Source: Pseudomonas sp. Q11
GTDB taxonomy: Bacteria; Pseudomonadota; Gammaproteobacteria; Pseudomonadales; Pseudomonadaceae
DNA: 64,000 nt
Assembly (NCBI RefSeq): GCF_024494355.1
Contig: NZ_JAKNQY010000012.1
Span: forward strand, 78,701 to 142,700
Reading direction: 5' to 3'
Shown here: positions 54,035 to 64,000 of the stretch, in pieces
Numbering within the stretch: position 1 is the first letter of the stretch
Layout: each line of letters opens with the position of its first letter
Program-made: the position numbers and the translations under genes
The notes under the pieces: model-generated
What the model saw: only the letters and a program-made list of their open reading frames with translations
What the model was told of the DNA's origin: nothing
The model's database searches: none

Positions 54035-54111
54035 TGGTGCACTCGACAGGATTCGAACCTGTGACCGCTCGGTTCGTAGCCGAGTACTCTATCCAGCTGA
54101 GCTACGAGTGC
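54035..54111 (-). tRNA. tRNA-Arg (anticodon ACG), copy 1
   Basis: 77 nt with encoded CCA. Minus strand begins GCACTCGTAGCTCAGCTGG; anticodon stem CTCGG/CCGAG with loop CTACGAA (anticodon ACG). Identical to the copy 149 bases away. Confidence 0.96.
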
Positions 54112-54183
54112 AAGTTGTGGTTTTATACCAGATCACAACTGGTTGAAGCCAAGTTATTTGCATGACTGCAAACAACTCTTAAA

Positions 54184-54260
54184 TGGTGCACTCGACAGGA
54201 TTCGAACCTGTGACCGCTCGGTTCGTAGCCGAGTACTCTATCCAGCTGAGCTACGAGTGC
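54184..54260 (-). tRNA. tRNA-Arg (anticodon ACG), copy 2
   Basis: Identical in sequence to the tRNA at 54035-54111, with the same anticodon loop CTACGAA. Tandem duplication of this tRNA is common in Pseudomonas. Confidence 0.96.
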
Positions 54261-54367
54261 ATTTGTTGCCGCGCATTATAGGTCGCCGAATCTTTTTGTA
54301 AAGCGCTTTTTTCAGTAATTTCAACAACTTACTGAACAAGCCAGATCACGTCGCACTAAATAAATAA

Positions 54368-54458
54368 TGGCGGAGAACGGGGGATTCGAACCCCCGACAC
54401 CCTTTTGAGGTGTACTCCCTTAGCAGGGGAGCGCCTTCGGCCACTCGGCCAGCTCTCC
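54368..54458 (-). tRNA. tRNA-Ser (anticodon GCT)
   Basis: 91 nt including CCA with a long variable arm. Minus strand begins GGAGAGCTGGCCGAGTGG; anticodon stem CTCCC/GGGAG with loop CTGCTAA (anticodon GCT). Confidence 0.96.
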
Positions 54459-54520
54459 GCAACACGGGGCGTATATTAACCACCTTCATCCCCGTTTGCA
54501 AACATAAAAATCGATAAAAA

Positions 54521-54709
54521 TTAATGGCTTGGTTCGTCGTCCTTCTCTTTCTTGATACGCAGGTAAATTTCCTCTCGGTGCACCGCGACCTCTTTCGGAG
54601 CGTTGACGCCAATACGCACTTGGTTTCCTTTGACGCCGAGCACGGTCACGGTGATTTCGCCATCGCCAATAATCAGGCTCTCTGCGCACCGACGAGTCAG
54701 AATCAGCAT
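54521..54709 (-). CDS. csrA: CsrA/RsmA, RNA-binding post-transcriptional regulator
   Basis: A 62-residue dimeric RNA-binding protein that blocks translation at GGA-containing leaders. It begins '[20 protein letters not shown]' and contains '[16 protein letters not shown]' with the conserved Arg44-region. The frame is open to 54727, but the ATG at 54709 gives the invariant CsrA N-terminus. It lies between lysC and tRNA-Ser, the usual Pseudomonas position of rsmA. Confidence 0.97.
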   Translation of the reverse strand: MLILTRRCAESLIIGDGEITVTVLGVKGNQVRIGVNAPKEVAVHREEIYLRIKKEKDDEPSH

Positions 54710-54849
54710 ACCTTTCTCCTCACGCAATTCAGTTCAGGGACAACAGTCTGCAAAAAAAAGGCATTGGACCTACAACCGAAACGGTCGCAGCCTACAAGCC
54801 TAGTATTGACCAGCGCGAGCAAAAGAACAGTTTTGAAACGCGCCTTTCA

Positions 54850-54881
54850 GAAAAACAAAGGGCGCGGTAAGCCGCGCCCTC
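54850..54881 (-). terminator. Rho-independent terminator of lysC
   Basis: On the minus strand GGGCGCGG / CCGCGCCC with a CTTA loop followed by TTTGTTTTT, directly after the lysC stop at 54892. Confidence 0.85.
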
Positions 54882-54891
54882 AGACAACACC

Positions 54892-56133
54892 TTACTCGCC
54901 CTGTCGGGCAGCAGCGTCGAGTTCGAAAGCCGTGTGCAGGGCGCGCACGGCCAGCTCCAGGTACTTCTCTTCGATCACCACGGAAACCTTGATTTCCGAA
55001 GTAGAGATCATCTGGATGTTGATGCTTTCCTTGGCCAGGGATTCGAACATACGGCTGGCCACGCCTGCGTGAGAGCGCATGCCGACACCGACGATCGAGA
55101 CCTTGGCGATCTTGGTATCACCCACCACTTCCCGGGCGCCAATCTCGTCAGCGGTCTTTTTCAGCACGGCTTCTGCGGCCTGGTAGTCGTTGCGGTGCAC
55201 GGTGAAGGTGAAGTCGGTGGTGTTATCGTGCGCGACGTTCTGCACGATCATGTCGACTTCGATGTTCGCGGCACTGATCGGACCGAGAATCTTGAACGCC
55301 ACGCCGGGGGTGTCTGGCACGCCACGGATGGTCAGCTTGGCTTCATCGCGGTTGAAAGCGATGCCGGAAATGATCGGCTGTTCCATGGATTCCTCTTCAT
55401 CGATAGTAATGAGGGTGCCCGGACCCTCTTTGAAGCTGTGCAGAACGCGCAGCGGAACGTTGTACTTGCCGGCGAATTCGACGGCCCGGATCTGCAGCAC
55501 CTTGGAACCGAGGCTGGCCATTTCCAGCATCTCTTCGAAGGTGATCTTGTCCAGGCGCTGAGCCACAGGCACCACCCGGGGGTCGGTGGTGTAGACACCA
55601 TCCACATCGGTGTAGATCTGGCATTCGTCGGCCTTGAGCGCCGCCGCCAGCGCCACGCCCGTGGTATCGGAACCGCCACGGCCGAGGGTGGTGATGTTGC
55701 CGTGCTCGTCCACACCCTGGAAACCGGCGACAACCACGACGCGACCAGCCTTCAGGTCGCCGCGAATTTTCTGATCGTCGATCTGCAGAATACGCGCTTT
55801 ATTGTGCGCGCTGTCCGTCAGGATACGCACCTGGTTGCCGGTGTAGGACACCGCCGGCACGCCCCGCTTGATCAGCGCCATGGCCAGCAAGGCGATGGTC
55901 ACCTGCTCGCCGGTGGAAACGATCACGTCCAGCTCGCGCGGAACCGGCTGCCGGTCGCCGCTGATTTGCTTGGCCAGATCGATCAGACGGTTGGTCTCGC
56001 CGCTCATTGCCGACAGCACAACCACCAGGTCATCGCCCGCTTCACGGAATTTTTTAACCTTGTCGGCGACTTGTTCGATTCTCTCGACAGTGCCGACCGA
56101 GGTGCCTCCAAATTTCTGTACGATCAAAGCCAT
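54892..56133 (-). CDS. lysC: Aspartate kinase
   Basis: A 413-residue enzyme that phosphorylates aspartate as the first step to lysine, threonine and methionine. It has 'VQKFGGTSVG' at the N-terminus, the kinase domain ('TLGRGGSDTTGVALAAAL') and two C-terminal ACT domains for feedback control ('IRGVPDTPGVAFKIL', 'VSIVGVGMRSHAGVASRMF'). The ATG at 56133 is the family start; the frame extends to 56178. Followed by csrA as in P. aeruginosa. Confidence 0.96.
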   Translation of the reverse strand: MALIVQKFGGTSVGTVERIEQVADKVKKFREAGDDLVVVLSAMSGETNRLIDLAKQISGDRQPVPRELDVIVSTGEQVTIALLAMALIKRGVPAVSYTGNQVRILTDSAHNKARILQIDDQKIRGDLKAGRVVVVAGFQGVDEHGNITTLGRGGSDTTGVALAAALKADECQIYTDVDGVYTTDPRVVPVAQRLDKITFEEMLEMASLGSKVLQIRAVEFAGKYNVPLRVLHSFKEGPGTLITIDEEESMEQPIISGIAFNRDEAKLTIRGVPDTPGVAFKILGPISAANIEVDMIVQNVAHDNTTDFTFTVHRNDYQAAEAVLKKTADEIGAREVVGDTKIAKVSIVGVGMRSHAGVASRMFESLAKESINIQMISTSEIKVSVVIEEKYLELAVRALHTAFELDAAARQGE

Positions 56134-56222
56134 TTCAAAGCCGCCTCTGCCCATGAAGGGCGCCCAATAATCACTCAACAGCGACCGGAGCCGTCACTAG
56201 ACGACGACCCCGGAGCACTGCC

Positions 56223-58847
<2,625 letters not shown>

Positions 58848-58993
58848 TAGGTTCTTCCACGGAGGCTGCGGCCAAAGGCCTGTGCAAAACGTCAACAGAC
58901 GAAGCAACGGCAAAGGGCCGCATTATATCGGCCCTTCGCGTGGGGTACAGCGTGTTTATGCGATAGAAACGGTCAATTGGACCGCTTGGCGGG

Positions 58994-59998
58994 TCAGTTA
59001 CGGGAAAAGTCGACGAAAGAGCGGATCACTTCGTCGATTTGCGCGCCGCTGACATCCATGTGGGTCACCATTCGCAGGCGTGGCGCGGCGCTGAGCTTGA
59101 TGCCACGCTCGGCGGCAAACGCCTTGATGGCCTCGGCCCGCGCGCCCATCTGCACGTAGACCATGTTGGTCTGTACCGGCTCGACCTCGTAACCCGCCCC
59201 ACGCAAGCCCTCGGCAAGCCGCTGGGAATTGGCGTGGTCATCGGCCAGGCGCTGGACCTGATGATCCAGGGCATACAACCCCGCCGCTGCCAGGATCCCG
59301 GCTTGGCGCATGCCCCCGCCCACCATCTTGCGCAGTCGACGCGCCTTGCCGATCAGCTCGGCGCTGCCGCAGAGGACCGAGCCAACGGGAGCGCCAAGGC
59401 CCTTGGACAGGCACACCGACACCGAATCGAAATGTTGGGTGATCTCCCGGGCATCGACATTCAACTTGACTGCGGCGTTGTACAGCCGCGCTCCGTCAAG
59501 GTGCAACGCCAGGCCGTGTTCGCGCGTGAAACGCCGGGCCCGGGCCAGATAGTCCAGCGGCAGGACCTTGCCTTGCATGGTGTTTTCCAGCGCCAGCAGG
59601 CGAGTACGGGCAAAGTGGAAGTCATCGGGTTTGATTGCGGCGGCGACTTGCTCCAGGTCCAGAGAGCCGTCCGCTTGTACCTCTAGGGGTTGCGGCTGGA
59701 TAGAACCCAGCACTGCTGCCCCGCCGCCTTCGTATTTATACGTATGGGCCTGCTGACCAACGATGTATTCATCACCACGTTCGCAATGGGCCATCAGCCC
59801 GAGCAAGTTGCTCATGGTGCCAGTGGGTACGAACAGCGCCGCGGCAAAACCCAGGCGCCCGGCCAGTTCGGCCTCGAGGCGATTGACAGTTGGATCTTCG
59901 CCATACACATCGTCGCCGGTCGGCGCGCTGGCCATCGCATCCAGCATGGCGGCGGAAGGTTGGGTGACGGTGTCGCTGCGAAGATCGATAACACGCAT
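58994..59998 (-). CDS. ltaE: Low-specificity L-threonine aldolase
   Basis: A 334-residue PLP enzyme cleaving L-threonine or L-allo-threonine to glycine and acetaldehyde. It begins '[20 protein letters not shown]' and has the PLP-Lys segment '[16 protein letters not shown]' and '[18 protein letters not shown]'. The ATG at 59998 is the family start; the open frame to 60157 runs back through a repeat. It precedes alaS on the same strand. Confidence 0.94.
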   Translation of the reverse strand: MRVIDLRSDTVTQPSAAMLDAMASAPTGDDVYGEDPTVNRLEAELAGRLGFAAALFVPTGTMSNLLGLMAHCERGDEYIVGQQAHTYKYEGGGAAVLGSIQPQPLEVQADGSLDLEQVAAAIKPDDFHFARTRLLALENTMQGKVLPLDYLARARRFTREHGLALHLDGARLYNAAVKLNVDAREITQHFDSVSVCLSKGLGAPVGSVLCGSAELIGKARRLRKMVGGGMRQAGILAAAGLYALDHQVQRLADDHANSQRLAEGLRGAGYEVEPVQTNMVYVQMGARAEAIKAFAAERGIKLSAAPRLRMVTHMDVSGAQIDEVIRSFVDFSRN

Positions 59999-60114
59999 GA
60001 ATCTGGCCTCTGGCTCAGGTGGAGGGGAAATCCCTTTCGAAGGGCAATTACTGCGGGCTTGGCGCGGAATAATCAAGCCCGGTCGACGGAAAGGGCAACA
60101 ACCCCCTTGTGTGC

Positions 60115-60156
60115 GAGCCGTGGGAGCAAGCTTTGCTCCCACGGCTCGCTCCCACA
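60115..60156. repeat. Palindromic GTGGGAGCAAGC repeat
   Basis: GAGCCGTGGGAGCAA and TTGCTCCCACGGCTC form a near-perfect hairpin (60115-60147), followed by a further GCTCGCTCCCAC. This is a Pseudomonas intergenic repeat of the REP type. Confidence 0.75.
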
Positions 60157-60207
60157 AGGGGTTATGTGTTAAAAATCGTCCGCCGTCACAAAAAGTGGCG
60201 GCGAAAC

Positions 60208-60368
60208 GTTCTCAGGGCGGGGTGCAATTCCCCACCGGCGGTAATTGCACGCAAGGTGCATAGCCCGCGAGCGCTTGGCGATACACGGCTTTTGCGGTGC
60301 AGCGTCAAGGTCAGCAGACCCGGTGTGATTCCGGGGCCGACGGTCATAGTCCGGATGAAGAGAGAACG
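60208..60368 (+). promoter_or_regulatory. FMN riboswitch (RFN element)
   Basis: The conserved RFN pieces occur in order: GTTCTCAGGGCGGGGTG, CCCCACCGGCGGTAAT, AGCCCGCGAGCGC, GTCAGCAGACCCGGTG, and the closing CCGATGAAG-like GGATGAAGAGAGAAC. It lies about 100 nt upstream of the lumazine synthase gene. FMN binding would switch off riboflavin gene expression. A GC-rich region after it probably forms the expression platform. Confidence 0.96.
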
Positions 60369-60470
60369 GGATCGGCACCCAAGGGCCGTCTGCGACCGTC
60401 TGCGCGCGACGCCCCTCGAATCCCCTTCGATTCATGACGCCCTGTTTTTTACACAAACAGGAACCAGAAC

Positions 60471-60980
60471 ATGCAACCCACCGCAATCGACAGCAAAAGC
60501 AAACATCATCCGGGCGAGCGCGTCGCGTTCATCCAGGCCTGCTGGCACAAGGAAATCGTCGACCAGAGCCGTAAAGGCTTCGTCGCCGAAATGATCAGCC
60601 AGGGTTACCAGGAAAGCGATATCGACTTCTTCGAAGTCGGCGGCGCCTTCGAGATCCCACTGCATGCCAAACTGCTGGCCAAGTCCGGCCGCTACGCCGG
60701 CATCGTCGCTGCTGGTCTGGTGGTGGACGGCGGCATCTACCGTCACGAATTCGTCGCTCAATCGGTGATCAGCGGCCTGATGCAGGTTCAGCTGGAAACC
60801 GAAGTGCCGGTGTTCTCGGTCGTACTCACGCCCCATCACTTCCACGCAGGGGAAGAACATCAGAAGTTCTTCTTTGAGCATTTTGTGCACAAGGGCCAGG
60901 AAGCGGCAAAGACCTGTGCCGATACGTTGCACAAGACCCGCGGGCTGCGTCGTAGTGAGCAGCGGGCGGTAGCGGTTTAA
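60471..60980 (+). CDS. ribH: 6,7-dimethyl-8-ribityllumazine synthase, RibH2 type
   Basis: A 169-residue enzyme joining ribityl-aminouracil and dihydroxybutanone phosphate in riboflavin synthesis. Key segments: 'RVAFIQACWHKEIVDQ', 'VGGAFEIPLHAKLLA', 'AGLVVDGGIYRHEFVAQSVI' and 'VLTPHHFHAGEEHQKFF'. These features and the length match the type II (RibH2, Brucella-like decameric) class rather than the 60-mer RibH1; the second riboflavin copy is typically FMN-riboswitch controlled, as here. Confidence 0.93.
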   Translation: MQPTAIDSKSKHHPGERVAFIQACWHKEIVDQSRKGFVAEMISQGYQESDIDFFEVGGAFEIPLHAKLLAKSGRYAGIVAAGLVVDGGIYRHEFVAQSVISGLMQVQLETEVPVFSVVLTPHHFHAGEEHQKFFFEHFVHKGQEAAKTCADTLHKTRGLRRSEQRAVAV

Positions 60981-61017
60981 GGCCAGACACAGATCCAAAT
61001 GTGGTCACAGATCCAAA

Positions 61018-61107
61018 TGTGGGAGCGAGCCTGCTCGCGATAGCGATGTATCAGTCGACATCAGTGGCGACTGACACTCCGTCATCGCGAGCAGGCTCGC
61101 TCCCACA
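61018..61107. repeat. Pair of inverted REP elements
   Basis: The REP unit TGTGGGAGCGAGCCTGCTCG with the rest to 61041, and its inverted copy at 61084-61107, lie between convergent ribH and astE. Same units as at 2.6 and 5.7 kb. Confidence 0.92.
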
Positions 61108-61130
61108 AAGAGCTTGTATTAGTTTGGGGG

Positions 61131-62138
61131 TCAGGCCAGGTTCTCGTCCGTCGCCGGCACAATCAGGATCCCGGCCCGCAAACCGTTCTTTACCTTGGGG
61201 TTGGGAAAGATGATCCGGGCGCCCTCTTCTTCGATCACCCACCGGGTCTGGGCAATGTCTTCGGCCAGCACATAACCTTTCCCAAGCTCCGAGAAGTTCT
61301 CGATGTCCGCCGGCAGGTTCAGGCGGAAACTGTCGCTGTGCTTGATGATTTCCCGCGCAACGCTGAACAGTTGCAGGCCGTCCAGACTGTCGTCCGATTC
61401 AGGCTCGTTGCCTTCGATGATCTGTTGCAGGCGGGCTTCCAGCAGGCTGACGTTGACGCCGTCGTTTTCCCCGAACGGCCGGGCCTTGCCCAGTTCCAGG
61501 GTGAAAGACTCGGCCCCCAACTGATCATAGGTGTACGCACTGAACACAATGGACGGTTTGTTCTGCAGCAGCACCGCCTCCATGCCGGCAGCGCGCAGCC
61601 GCGCCAGTTCACGGCGTGAATGCTGGCGACCTTCCTTCCACGGATACAGGGCAAATTGCTCGATCTTCGAACCCCGGATGGCGGTGTGCAGGTCGTAATG
61701 CAAACGACTGCGGTCCGGCACGCTGAAAAAACTGGCGGCCAACCGCTCCAATTCGCAAGCCCGCAACGCCTCGGCGCCGCCGCTAAGCTCATGACGACCG
61801 TTGAACAACCGGTTAACGTCCTGCTCGACAAAACGCTCTCCGCGGCGGATGGCCTCGGGATTGCCGAACAGAAATAAAATGCGTGCCCGTGGCTTCAGAT
61901 CCCCACGGGCGATGTCGTGCAGCAACCGATCGAGCAACTCAATCGGTGCGGTTTCGTTGCCGTGGATACCGGCTGACAGCAACAGGTCCTGGCCGTTATC
62001 CCGAGCCTGGGGCGGCTTGACCTCCAGCGCGCCCTCGCTCAGCCAGCGCATCCGTACGCCTTCGACAGTCAGTTGAGTCTTCTCCGCCGGTTCACGGCCG
62101 GCGAGGGTCAGTTCAAGCAATTTGCCGAGGGCGAGCAT
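61131..62138 (-). CDS. astE: Succinylglutamate desuccinylase
   Basis: A 335-residue zinc hydrolase releasing succinate and glutamate in the last step of the arginine succinyltransferase pathway. The zinc ligands sit in '[15 protein letters not shown]' (HxxE) and a downstream '[13 protein letters not shown]' His; '[17 protein letters not shown]' is family-typical. The ATG at 62138 is preferred to the longer frame. It is 11 nt downstream of the small acidic protein gene, in the ast operon. Confidence 0.95.
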   Translation of the reverse strand: MLALGKLLELTLAGREPAEKTQLTVEGVRMRWLSEGALEVKPPQARDNGQDLLLSAGIHGNETAPIELLDRLLHDIARGDLKPRARILFLFGNPEAIRRGERFVEQDVNRLFNGRHELSGGAEALRACELERLAASFFSVPDRSRLHYDLHTAIRGSKIEQFALYPWKEGRQHSRRELARLRAAGMEAVLLQNKPSIVFSAYTYDQLGAESFTLELGKARPFGENDGVNVSLLEARLQQIIEGNEPESDDSLDGLQLFSVAREIIKHSDSFRLNLPADIENFSELGKGYVLAEDIAQTRWVIEEEGARIIFPNPKVKNGLRAGILIVPATDENLA

Positions 62139-62149
62139 AGCGCGGCTCC

Positions 62150-62437
62150 TTAATGGTCGTGGCCGCAATCCGGGCCATGGACATGATCATCGTCGCCCAT
62201 CTCGGCCGGTTCCATTTCCAGTTGCAGGCTCACCAGGTTGGTCGCCAATGGGCGCAACAGCAGGTTGGCGTATTCCTCATCCCCCTCCTCGACATCGACG
62301 CCGATCAGCAACTGACCGCGGCCATCCTGCTGGATCCACACCTCTTTGCCTTGCCACATAACCGCAACGCGGGTGCAGGAGGTTTCCAGTTGGGTGCCGT
62401 CGGTGTCTTCAAGGATCAGCTGCAAGGTATCGCTCAT
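62150..62437 (-). CDS. Small acidic protein of the ast operon
   Basis: A 95-residue soluble protein with a beta-rich N-terminal half ('[20 protein letters not shown]') and an acidic, His-rich C-terminal tail ('[15 protein letters not shown]') that could bind metal. It lies between astB and astE, where P. aeruginosa also has a small hypothetical gene. Function unknown. Confidence 0.85.
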   Translation of the reverse strand: MSDTLQLILEDTDGTQLETSCTRVAVMWQGKEVWIQQDGRGQLLIGVDVEEGDEEYANLLLRPLATNLVSLQLEMEPAEMGDDDHVHGPDCGHDH

Positions 62438-62506
62438 GTTTTTACGTTCTCGTCAGGGGAAAAGGCAACGCGCCCTGCTTTGACTGTAGTCAGGTCGCGC
62501 GCGCTT

Positions 62507-63853
62507 TCAATTGATCTGGAAAGGATAAACCGCGCCAAGTTTAAGGATTTGTGTCAGCTCATCCAGTGCCGCCCGGCATTCGAGCAACAACTGCGGGTCC
62601 GCCAGGTCGTTTTCGGTCATGCGATCGCGGTAGTGACGCTCGACCCATTGGGTCAGCGAATCGTACAGCGGCGCCGTCATGATAACCCCTGGGTTGACGG
62701 CTGCCAGTTCGGTTTCATTGAGGGCCACGCGCAGCCTCAGGCAAGCCGGACCACCGCCGTTCTGCATGCTTTGCTTGAGGTCGAAGACCTTCACTTCGCC
62801 AATCACGCCGCCAGACCGCGTCAAACCTTGCAGGTACTGCCAGACGCGCTCGTTGCCGCGGCATTCCTCCGGCACGATCAACAGCATCGAGCCGTCGGGA
62901 CGCGACAGCAACTGGCTATTGAACAGGTAGGAACGCACCGCATCATCGACGGTAACCGCCGAACGCGGCACGCACACCGACTGAAATTTCCCACCGACCT
63001 TGGCGAGTTTGGTGCTCAGCTCGGCCAGCATCCTGTCGGTCTCCAGAAACGCATCCTCGTGGTAGAACAACACTTCGCCGTTGCCCACCGCGATCACGTC
63101 ATTGTGGAACACGCCCTGGTCGATCACCGAAGGATTCTGTTGGGCGTAGACCACGCCCTCCTCCCTCAGACCATGCAGACGAGCGACCGCCTGAGAAGCT
63201 TCCAGGGTCTGACGTGCCGGGTACTTCTGCGGCGCGGGGAAACGGGTATCGAAAGCGCTGCGGCCGAACACGAAAAATTCAACACCGGCCTCGCCGTAGG
63301 CCCGACAGAAACGTGTGTGGTTGGCCGCGCCTTCGTCGCCGAACTGCGCCACCGCCGGCAGCGCGGCGTGGTGAGCGAAGTGCTGCTGATCGGCAAACAT
63401 CGCCCCCAGCACGCGACTGGTGGTCGGGTGTTCGATGCTGCGGTGGTATTTGCAGTTCAGGTTGGCGGCGGTGAAATGCACGCGGCCATCAGCCGTGTCG
63501 GCGCTTGGGCTGACGGTGGCCGCGTTGGCCACCCACATGCTGGAGGCCGAGCAACTGGCGACCAGCAACGGCATCGCTTCTTTGGCGGCATGCTGGATGA
63601 CCTGGGCATCGCTGCCGGCAAAACCCAACCGGCGCAGGGCCGCCACGTCGGGACGTTCCTGTGGCGCCAGCACACCTTGCTGGAAGCCCATATCCATCAG
63701 CGCCTTCATTTTCGCCAGGCCCTGCAACGCCGCTTCCTTGGGGTTGGAGGACTGCTGGCTATTGCTCTGGGACGCGACGTTGCCGTACGAGAGCCCGCCG
63801 TAGTTGTGGGTCGGCCCCACTAGACCGTCAAAGTTGACTTCATAGGATTTCAT
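62507..63853 (-). CDS. astB: N-succinylarginine dihydrolase
   Basis: A 448-residue enzyme hydrolysing N2-succinylarginine to succinylornithine, ammonia and CO2, the second step of the ast pathway. It starts '[20 protein letters not shown]' and has '[20 protein letters not shown]' and '[14 protein letters not shown]' with the catalytic Cys/His region. Complete within the window; upstream ast genes lie beyond the right edge. Confidence 0.96.
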   Translation of the reverse strand: MKSYEVNFDGLVGPTHNYGGLSYGNVASQSNSQQSSNPKEAALQGLAKMKALMDMGFQQGVLAPQERPDVAALRRLGFAGSDAQVIQHAAKEAMPLLVASCSASSMWVANAATVSPSADTADGRVHFTAANLNCKYHRSIEHPTTSRVLGAMFADQQHFAHHAALPAVAQFGDEGAANHTRFCRAYGEAGVEFFVFGRSAFDTRFPAPQKYPARQTLEASQAVARLHGLREEGVVYAQQNPSVIDQGVFHNDVIAVGNGEVLFYHEDAFLETDRMLAELSTKLAKVGGKFQSVCVPRSAVTVDDAVRSYLFNSQLLSRPDGSMLLIVPEECRGNERVWQYLQGLTRSGGVIGEVKVFDLKQSMQNGGGPACLRLRVALNETELAAVNPGVIMTAPLYDSLTQWVERHYRDRMTENDLADPQLLLECRAALDELTQILKLGAVYPFQIN

Positions 63854-63914
63854 CAGCGAGGCTCCACGAGAATCTGTTTTTTATAGGCATCAAGTAACGG
63901 TTCATCGAACACCG

Positions 63915-64000
63915 CGGCGCGGCTATCGCGGGCAAGCCTTGCTCCCACAGGTTTTGCACAGCTCCTGTGGGAGCAAGTCTTGCCTTCACAGGTTTTGCAC
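63915..64000. repeat. Intergenic repeat of the GGGAGCAAG type at the window end
   Basis: Units CAAGCCTTGCTCCCACAGG and CTGTGGGAGCAAGTCTTGCC face each other, and the phrase CACAGGTTTTGCAC occurs twice. A Pseudomonas REP-like pair just upstream of astB; it may continue past the edge. Confidence 0.75.

Noticed and set aside
62153..63823. 556-residue open frame antisense to astB and the small ast gene
   Set aside because: Spans two real genes on the other strand and has antisense-type composition.

Overview
The window reads as a chromosomal segment of a Pseudomonas, most likely of the P. fluorescens group. Supporting signs are the flagellar block flgA-flgM-flgN-ycgR with a textbook FliA promoter, amrZ, csrA/rsmA followed by lysC-alaS-ltaE in the Pseudomonas order, the ast (arginine succinyltransferase) genes, and the inverted REP pairs built on GAGCGAGCCTGCTCGCGA. 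Two GC-rich core segments (1-8.1 kb and about 50.7-64 kb) enclose about 42 kb of accessory DNA. The part from about 20.5 to 46 kb is visibly more AT-rich, with long intergenic gaps and several non-ATG starts.

Left core (1-8.1 kb): flgA (cut by the window edge), flgM, flgN and a PilZ flagellar brake. An MFS transporter, a glutamine-synthetase-like gamma-glutamylpolyamine ligase, and a TPR response regulator overlapping an orphan histidine-kinase-like ATPase follow on the minus strand. Accessory block 1 (8.1-20.5 kb): a DUF417/RclC-like membrane protein facing an RclR-like AraC regulator; a Cu/Ag RND efflux operon (small Cys/Met-rich protein, cusC, cusB with a fused CusF-like tail, cusA); and a tetR-gst-gst-ketopantoate reductase-haloacid dehalogenase operon that looks like an electrophile-detoxification unit.

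Accessory block 2 (20.5-46 kb) is the notable part. It holds an OmpW porin, a membrane protein of unknown function, a secreted beta-propeller protein, a minus-strand operon of a small cytochrome c plus ccmCDEFGHI without ccmA or ccmB, two cytochrome P460 family proteins, a peroxiredoxin-like protein, a CcdA-TlpA fusion (DipZ type), two AhpD-like proteins, a second DUF417 protein, a second RclR-like regulator, two paralogous AraC regulators of another subtype, a LysR regulator, a YeeE/YedE transporter and a chemoreceptor. Ten sites share one promoter layout: GCAY, 4 nt, YTGAAA, about 21 nt, then a TANNNT -10 box. They precede ompW, the membrane protein, the beta-propeller gene, both P460 genes, the peroxiredoxin-araC pair, the second DUF417 gene, one AraC gene (long leader), the chemoreceptor, and a short ORF-poor stretch that ends in a strong terminator (a candidate small RNA). 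I infer one regulon, probably activated by one or both paralogous AraC proteins, coupling periplasmic redox and heme chemistry to chemotaxis.

Block 3 (46-50.7 kb) has an azoreductase remnant, an AhpD-like protein, a nitroreductase, a periplasmic cupin and a MocR-type regulator, ending at tRNA-Arg(CCT). Right core (50.7-64 kb): amrZ, mgtE, a small secreted protein, two tRNA-Arg(ACG), tRNA-Ser(GCT), csrA, lysC, alaS, ltaE, an FMN riboswitch with ribH, astE, a small acidic protein and astB. No integrase, intact transposase, CRISPR array or rRNA gene was seen.
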